Of a stretch of 64,000 bases of DNA, positions 58,399-64,000 are shown piece by piece. The position numbers and the translations under genes are program-made. The stretch's first letter is position 1. Each line of letters starts with the position of its first letter. Source of the stretch: Stromatinia cepivora (Eukaryota; Ascomycota; Leotiomycetes; Helotiales; Sclerotiniaceae); contig RCTD01000019.1 of the NCBI GenBank assembly GCA_014898415.1, forward strand, positions 310,001 to 374,000. The letters are read 5' to 3'. A model generated the notes under the pieces. The model saw only the letters and a list, made by a program, of their open reading frames with translations, was not told the DNA's origin and ran no database searches.

Positions 58399-59486
58399 AT
58401 TGTGTCCTTTTCGATCAATGGCAAATTAATTGAATCAGATTAAAAAAATGTAAAAAGTAATATTATACGCGGTTGTAAAGAGCGCGTGAAGAATGGAATT
58501 TTCCACTGTGAAAGAACAGCTGAAAGTTGTATTATTAAAGGAGTGAGATGGGATTTGTCCAAATTTAAGTTGATTGTAGAAAGTTCATTCCAATAATCGC
58601 CCGTCAGCTTTAAATTATTGAAACCCATAAATTCCGCCGCACATACAGCGGAGAGATTCATGATGTAAGCGTCTTCCGAGTGGAACCAATGAGAATGTTC
58701 ACTGGAATGAAAAGAACGAAATATTCAAGAGTTTGGAGTCTTTTAGTAAATCCCGTTGTCGTTATTGTTTCCTCGTATATACGAAGGGAGCTTGAGCTTG
58801 CGTATGTGATTGGTAGAAGAGTCCGTCGATTAATAAAGTATGTGGGGTGGCGTTAGGTCCTTACCATACACAAAATGGTGTTGCATAGTGACCGGCACGA
58901 AAAGTTCCCGTATCCGAGTGATAAGAACTCAACTCGTTTACTATTTTCACTCCCAGTCCACATTCCAAGAAACTAAGGTTTGCTAAGGGACCGGACTTGT
59001 TCACTTTTGATGTGCCTCTCCTAGCACTAAGATACGAATACGCTGCGTGAGCTTACGTAGCCGACCCCCATTCCTTCCGAGGAGTACGGGGCTTAGCGGG
59101 TAAGAACATCCGAGATAGAACTTTCTGATTGGAAGCTCAAGTTTAGGTGATGGATATCAATTGAATAGGATATCGATCACCCATTTGCCTGTTTCATGGA
59201 CCGTAAACATGCTGTGAAAAGATTCTTCGAGTTGTCATTTTCTTATTTCGGCTGTCAGATTCGGAGAGCAGCCACGCATTCCGGAGACAGTGAGAATGTG
59301 TCCGAGCATAAGGTGATCAGGTAAGCAATCATCAGAAGTATGGAGAAGCAGACAAAATCCAGTCAAGATTCGCACGGGGAATGGAATATTACCCCGGGTT
59401 TTGCACGATTAAAACACGCATTAGTTGTTACAGGACAATGTAACTGTTATTCATCACTATCTCAAAAGAAATCCCACCCATTATCC
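58399..59486. other. Upstream region of the ABC transporter
   Basis: About 1.1 kb between the transporter start and the end of the DNA glycosylase gene (both minus strand). It should hold the transporter promoter. CGGAG and TCCGAG motifs occur at several points (58674, 58912, 59262) but no clear paired site. No gene seen. Confidence 0.4.
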
Positions 59487-61021
59487 TCAATCTTGGGCAA
59501 TATCAGTCTTCACATGACGACCAGATCCACGCCTTGGTTGAACTGGTGCAATACCCTCCATCGCCTTTGATTTGGTAGATTTTGGCGTTTTCCTCTTAGT
59601 CAGCTTGACTGCCTTCGTGGCGATATTCCCCGCACCATCATCTGAAATCTCTTCTTTCACCCGAGTCGATTTCCGAGGTGTTGCTTTCGACTTCTTTGGT
59701 TTTGTGACATCTTCATTAAACTCTTCGAAATTCGCGGATGCCACAGCAGCCTTCCTCTTCCTCGAGCTTTGTTTTTTCACTGGAATATCCTCGATAGCCT
59801 CACTATCACTAGACACATTTTTCTTCTTTATATCACCAGCGACGGGGCCCGTTTTCTTCTGTACACTTGGCACCACACAAGATGTTCGTCCCCCAACGGT
59901 GAGAAATGTGATCTTCTCCCCATTTGGTAATGCTGTCGGACCATCTTTCTTTCCCTTTCCCCATCGATGCTTAAACATCCAATCATCTGGAAATTTGGAC
60001 GAGTCTGCCAACAAGTCTACGGCTGTTTGACAAATGTACATCATCGAAGCATGCAATCGCTTGATCTCTTCGGAACTAAACGTATTGCTATATTGTTCAG
60101 GATGAAGTCTTGCATTGTATAATATTTCGTCGCTGCAAGTGGCATTAGCATAATTGGCTATTGATAATAGATCGTGTGAGTCGAAGTAGAACAATGAGGG
60201 TATATTGTGTCACTATGTGTCAAACAATAGAGATCGGAGTGGATGTAAAGATGACTGACCCGACCCAGTTCCCAATCCCACTAATATTCGCTTGGTCAAG
60301 TAACAATGCCTTTATAGGCACCTGTTTCTTGTTCAACTTCTGCTCGAGCCACTCAGCTGTAAGGATATCTTTGTCAATTACAGGATCTGGCCCATTCTCT
60401 TTGAGTGGGGTCGTGTTTCGAATGGCTTCAGCAACACAATCTACTAGTCTGATTCTCGAAAACCTCCGCGAATCTGTGAATGCAGCATCGACCTTTGGTT
60501 CCTCTGCTGTTTGTAGTGAAAATTTCGAGAACTTTGGTGGCCAAACCTCCTTTTCACCCTCATCTTTCGATCTATAATAGTAAGTTTCCTGCCCCCGAAT
60601 GTGAAACCATCCTAAATCTTTCAGCACTTGGTCAAATTATAATCTGACTACCTAGTATGTTCATACCCGTCATGCCAAAGTGAAATACTGGATGTGGCGG
60701 CGAGGACATAATCATCCTGTCACAACAGCTTAGCACTGCATTTTGCGGAATCTAGAATGGGTCCAACCAGAAATATTTGCCTTGCTGTCCAGCGCCTACT
60801 ACTCTCTTCCCAGTCAGTGCTGTTTGAAATTCGGCAGCATTTGTTCCGACTTTGCCAAAGACATTGGCATCATCTTGAGCTTTCACGATGGCCAACGTTT
60901 TACCAACGAGGTTTTTTCGTATGTGGTGTACGGCTCGCGCAACTTTGAGTTTGCGTTAGTATATGATTGTATTCGGTGAGGAAGACAAGGTTTGTGGTTT
61001 ACCCTCGGCAATTTCTGGCAT
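59487..61021 (-). CDS. Formamidopyrimidine-DNA glycosylase (Fpg/MutM family)
   Basis: Five exons (61021-61003, 60942-60768, 60717-60668, 60611-60260, 60132-59487) join to 413 residues. The enzyme removes oxidised purines such as 8-oxoguanine and nicks the abasic site. The N-terminus MPEIAEVARAVHHIRKNLVG places the catalytic Pro2 and Glu3 exactly. HFGMTGWFHIRG belongs to the beta-sandwich domain. The helix-two-turn-helix DNA-binding segment contains NISGIGNWVGDEILYNARLHPEQ. The bacterial C-terminal zinc finger is absent, as in plant and fungal members. Instead GGRTSCVVPSVQKKTG is followed by a tail of about 120 residues very rich in Lys/Arg/Ser, likely nuclear targeting and non-specific DNA contact. 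The first coding exon is only 19 nt, and the second intron has a weak donor (GTTGGA). Confidence 0.9.
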
Positions 61022-61493
61022 CTTAGGAATTCCAGGTGCTTGATTGCCACTGCAGGCAAATGGGAAAGAAGACAGTAGAATAAAGACCAGGTAAAAGGTT
61101 ACACTGGTGTTCACTTCCAAGTGAGGTGTTGAAAAGAAATGGGGAAAGAGGAAAATCCAAGACTAATGAACCCAAACTCAAGCTCCCAAAAATGAAATGT
61201 ATCAATTAAGACGTCTTCTAAGTAGAATATACAAAGCGTGACTTGCCTCCTTGGTGCCTCCTTGGTGCCTGCATAGATGCCTTAATTATAAGCATAACTT
61301 TACCTAATAGGGTCAAGGATTCCCCATACATAACTACCGAGGCATTAAGATAGCCATATCCCTTTCACGAGCCATCTCATCATCATCTCATGCTTCCAGA
61401 AGCCTTTTTCTTTTCCAACTTCATAATCTAACCTATCTTTTTTCTCTTTATAACATTCCTTGTATTTCCTAACTCATAACGTGAATCATCAAG
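61022..61493. other. Divergent promoter region between Fpg and PEX11
   Basis: 0.47 kb serving both starts. A 13-nt direct duplication (TGCCTCCTTGG-type) occurs at 61243-61267. No gene. Confidence 0.5.
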
Positions 61494-62247
61494 ATGGTTG
61501 CCGATACTCTAATCTACCACCCAACCGTCGCCCATTACCTCAAATTCGTCGCATCAACCGTCGGCCGCGATAAGCTCCTCCGAACCCTTCAATACTTTTC
61601 CCGATTCTACGCCTGGTATCTCCTTCGTACCAATGGAACATCCAGCGAAATTGCGCCTTACGAAGCCATCAAAAAGCAATTTGGACTTGCGCGTAAATTA
61701 ATGCGGTTTGGCAAAAATGTCGAGCATTTGAAAGCAGCTGCTATCGCTGCGGATTCTAAGAGTCTTGATCCGGTGATCAAGTATTGTGCTGTGGGAAGAC
61801 AACTGGGATATGCGGGTTATTTAACCTTTGACGCACTCACGGTCTTGGATGCTGCGGGCATTAGAAAGAGTCCATCGACTAAGAGGATACAGAAGGAGGC
61901 TTATAGATTTTGGTTGATGGGACTGTTATTTAGTACTGCATCTGGAATGTACTCTTTGTATAACCTTCGCCAGCAATCTGCGAAGATTGATAAGAAGGAT
62001 GGGGAAGGTGTCGTGACTAGCAAGAGAATAGAGAAGTGAGTTAAGCCTCAGATATGAAGGCTTGTTGCTAATTTCTCGTTATAGGGAACGCGCTGCAATA
62101 AACATGCAACTCTTATCGGACCTATGCGATATTACAGTTCCCAGTTCGGCGATAGGCTTGGCTAACTTCGATGATGGTATTGTTGGATTGGCAGGAACTG
62201 TGAGCAGTTTGATTGGTGTCTACAGTCAATGGAAGAAGACTGCTTAA
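61494..62247 (+). CDS. PEX11: Peroxisomal membrane protein PEX11
   Basis: Exons 61494-62035 and 62085-62247, with a 49-nt intron, give 234 residues, the usual PEX11 length. PEX11 binds and curves the peroxisomal membrane and drives elongation before division. Seen: the N-terminal amphipathic region (HYLKFVASTVGRDKLLRTLQ, YFSRFYAWYL) and RKLMRFGKNVEHLKAA, both family hallmarks; a central helix with AGYLTFDALTVLDAAGI; a hydrophobic segment FWLMGLLFSTASGMYSL; and a C-terminal segment GIVGLAGTVSSLIGVYSQWK that inserts in the membrane. The start context is ATCAAGATGG. The exon join restores the conserved NMQLLSDLCDITVP block. Confidence 0.95.
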
Positions 62248-64000
62248 ATAATATACCAATTAGGTATCGCAGTCAGGAGAGCATTTAATAAATTGCTAGA
62301 CTTGGGATTCTTGCAGCTGCTATTCCGGACTGTTAGATTGGTGATGGGTTAATGAAATCGTATGCATGAGATTGGACCAGTGACACCGTAGCCTTGCAGG
62401 TCCAAGTAGTCTGGAATCAATCTTATGCAATTGAAGACCATCGGAGTTTATAAGCGAAAGTTGTACTGTACAAGATAGGGTTAGAAATACCTCTACTCAA
62501 TTGTTCCTATACCAATTATCCCAATTACAACACGTTTGGTCTGGTTTTTTGATTATGGACTTTCCCTTCAGAAGATTTTTTAACAGAGACTGAATCCTGA
62601 GCGGCGAAATCTGTGTGTACATAATGCCCTTTACTAGCCTTCTTTCTAGGTGCTTTTGATTATAGCAATATATTGTTCTAATTGAGTGGTCTTCTTTTGT
62701 CAAAGTTTCCCGTGAAATTAATCCCAGTGTCCTTAGTTAGTGAGTTGTTAGAGGCCATACGTATCGACCAAATAGCGGGCTACTCGTCCGACATATTTCG
62801 GCAGCAGAGATGCTATTCACCCGGTTCGTGCTGAACGTGTTTTCGGCAGACAGATGCCATCCAAAGGTTGTCAGACCGATTTGCTTCATGTGTTGGATAC
62901 TTTTACTGAATCCCACGTCAGTTAGGCCGCCGAGGCCGGCCCAACTCAAAAGGTACATGCACGCTCTGAAATGTTTCTTGGCGCCTTGAAATGGTCCTAT
63001 TGGCCACACGCGATTAGCAATACACATCTCCGATTCAACCAAGATGTGAATGAAGCCGTCTGTTGTTAGATAATACGCCGAGGCTTCTTCACTCGTGCCG
63101 ACACTCGTAATTTTTGAGATCCTACTTTTCAAACATAGAATGGTATAAATTTTTTACTATTGCTGGCAACGATCTGTGAAACTTCCCACCACCACCAAAG
63201 TCGAGCCGAAAGTTGGTTTTTTTATTGCCGCCTATTGGAAGACGCCTTACACCCACATACCGAGTAGATATCATGCGTCAGAGCTACCGATTGGTCTTGT
63301 TGAAGTATTCGAGGTCTATTCGTACAACAACGGCGAGGTATAATACACAAACAGTAAAGTATGAATTTGCTGGCGTTGCTGGTATGATGTTTCGGAATTT
63401 CTTCAACATTGTAGCCCGTCGCCCTCTCGAGACATGCCGAAATGGGCACCCTGGGGAGTATCATAGTATAGCAGTATAGCCAGGGATTCAAAACCAGACC
63501 CACATCACACCTAACCTGAGAGCAAATAGGATCCTTAATAACATCGTCAAGTACTAGCAATCAACAATCAACAACCAACAACCAACAGGTAACTTACCGT
63601 TACATCGGTCCATACCACTATTGAATAAGCCTGTCATATGAGTCTGACATGATAAGATTCGTCTTTTTGGGGAATCGCGGCTTGGCTGGGGAAAACTCGT
63701 ATCGACACTGGCGGAATGGCGGGCAGATATGCTTCCCCGCTGCATGGAGGTTCTATTGAAGAAAGAACGTCTATTATATGTTTAACACTGATAGAAAATA
63801 TCACACTTCTCACCTGCGACAGACTGGTTGCTGTAAGATGTTATAGTACCTCATGTGGAAAACTAATACTCAGAGAGCTGTTGTAGCTAAGGTGGTACCA
63901 TCCCGTTATCTTGCGTCTAGAGCATATCTGCTGCACATGAGTCAGACTTTCATTTCTCAACTCGGCTCCCACTGGTTTGCAATTGAACGATGCAATATGG
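62248..64000. other. Right-hand end of window, no recognised gene
   Basis: 1.75 kb. The longest frame is 62737-63132 (minus, 131 residues), with mixed composition but no domain I recognise; it may be a small hypothetical gene or chance. Other frames overlap each other antisense. Direct repeats CAACAATCAACAACCAACA occur near 63560-63588. Confidence 0.35.

Noticed and set aside
62737..63132. 131-residue minus-strand protein
   Set aside because: No recognisable domain, no splice partners and no compositional signal; kept only as a remark in the region entry.

Overview
This is a fungal nuclear contig. Genes are split by short introns (mostly 45-60 nt, GT-AG), intergenic spaces are long, and a block of LTR retrotransposons carries the C-to-T/G-to-A decay expected of RIP (repeat-induced point mutation), a process of filamentous ascomycetes. 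A rhamnogalacturonan hydrolase, a PDR-type drug efflux pump and the general gene style suggest a plant-associated leotiomycete of the Botrytis/Sclerotinia/Monilinia kind. The lineage is an inference.

Layout of the left arm (1-16.5 kb): a coiled-coil protein that runs off the left edge (minus strand), an Hsp70-like ATPase (+), a secreted GH28 rhamnogalacturonan hydrolase with a tiny CBM1 tail (minus), the chaperonin subunit CCT5 (+), and a CCCH zinc-finger/2EXR protein (+). A minisatellite and low-complexity DNA follow.

Retrotransposon nest (16,558-38,781): one old, heavily mutated Ty3/Gypsy chromovirus (16563-38776, minus, target duplication AATCT) was hit by four later insertions. These are two 1,675-bp short LTR elements (17198-18872 and 21969-23643), a mutated Ty1/Copia element (25762-31242, plus) and a young, unmutated copy of the same chromovirus (32135-38453). 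Each insertion is framed by its own 5-bp target duplication. Removing the four inserts leaves 7,044 bp, against 7,053 bp for the young copy once its reverse-transcriptase deletion is added back. The most interesting signal is here: the chromovirus and the short element have different 10-nt primer sites, yet in each family the site is the exact reverse complement of a 10-mer in its own LTR. That 10-mer lies about 30 nt downstream of a TATA box. This points to Tf1/sushi-style self-priming, with pairing kept while sequence changed.

Right arm (38.8-64 kb): a 4.7-kb gene-poor stretch of simple repeats, a GT32 Golgi glycosyltransferase (minus), an alpha/beta-hydrolase-like protein (+), a histidine phosphatase (minus), a possible decayed gene, an intron-containing tRNA-Thr(UGU), a 1,501-aa PDR multidrug ABC transporter (minus), a formamidopyrimidine-DNA glycosylase (minus) and PEX11 (+). 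The last 1.75 kb has no recognisable gene. The host genes have unrelated jobs (protein folding, DNA repair, peroxisome division, glycosylation, wall degradation, efflux), and I see no gene cluster with a shared pathway. All exon coordinates were spliced by hand and checked for reading phase.
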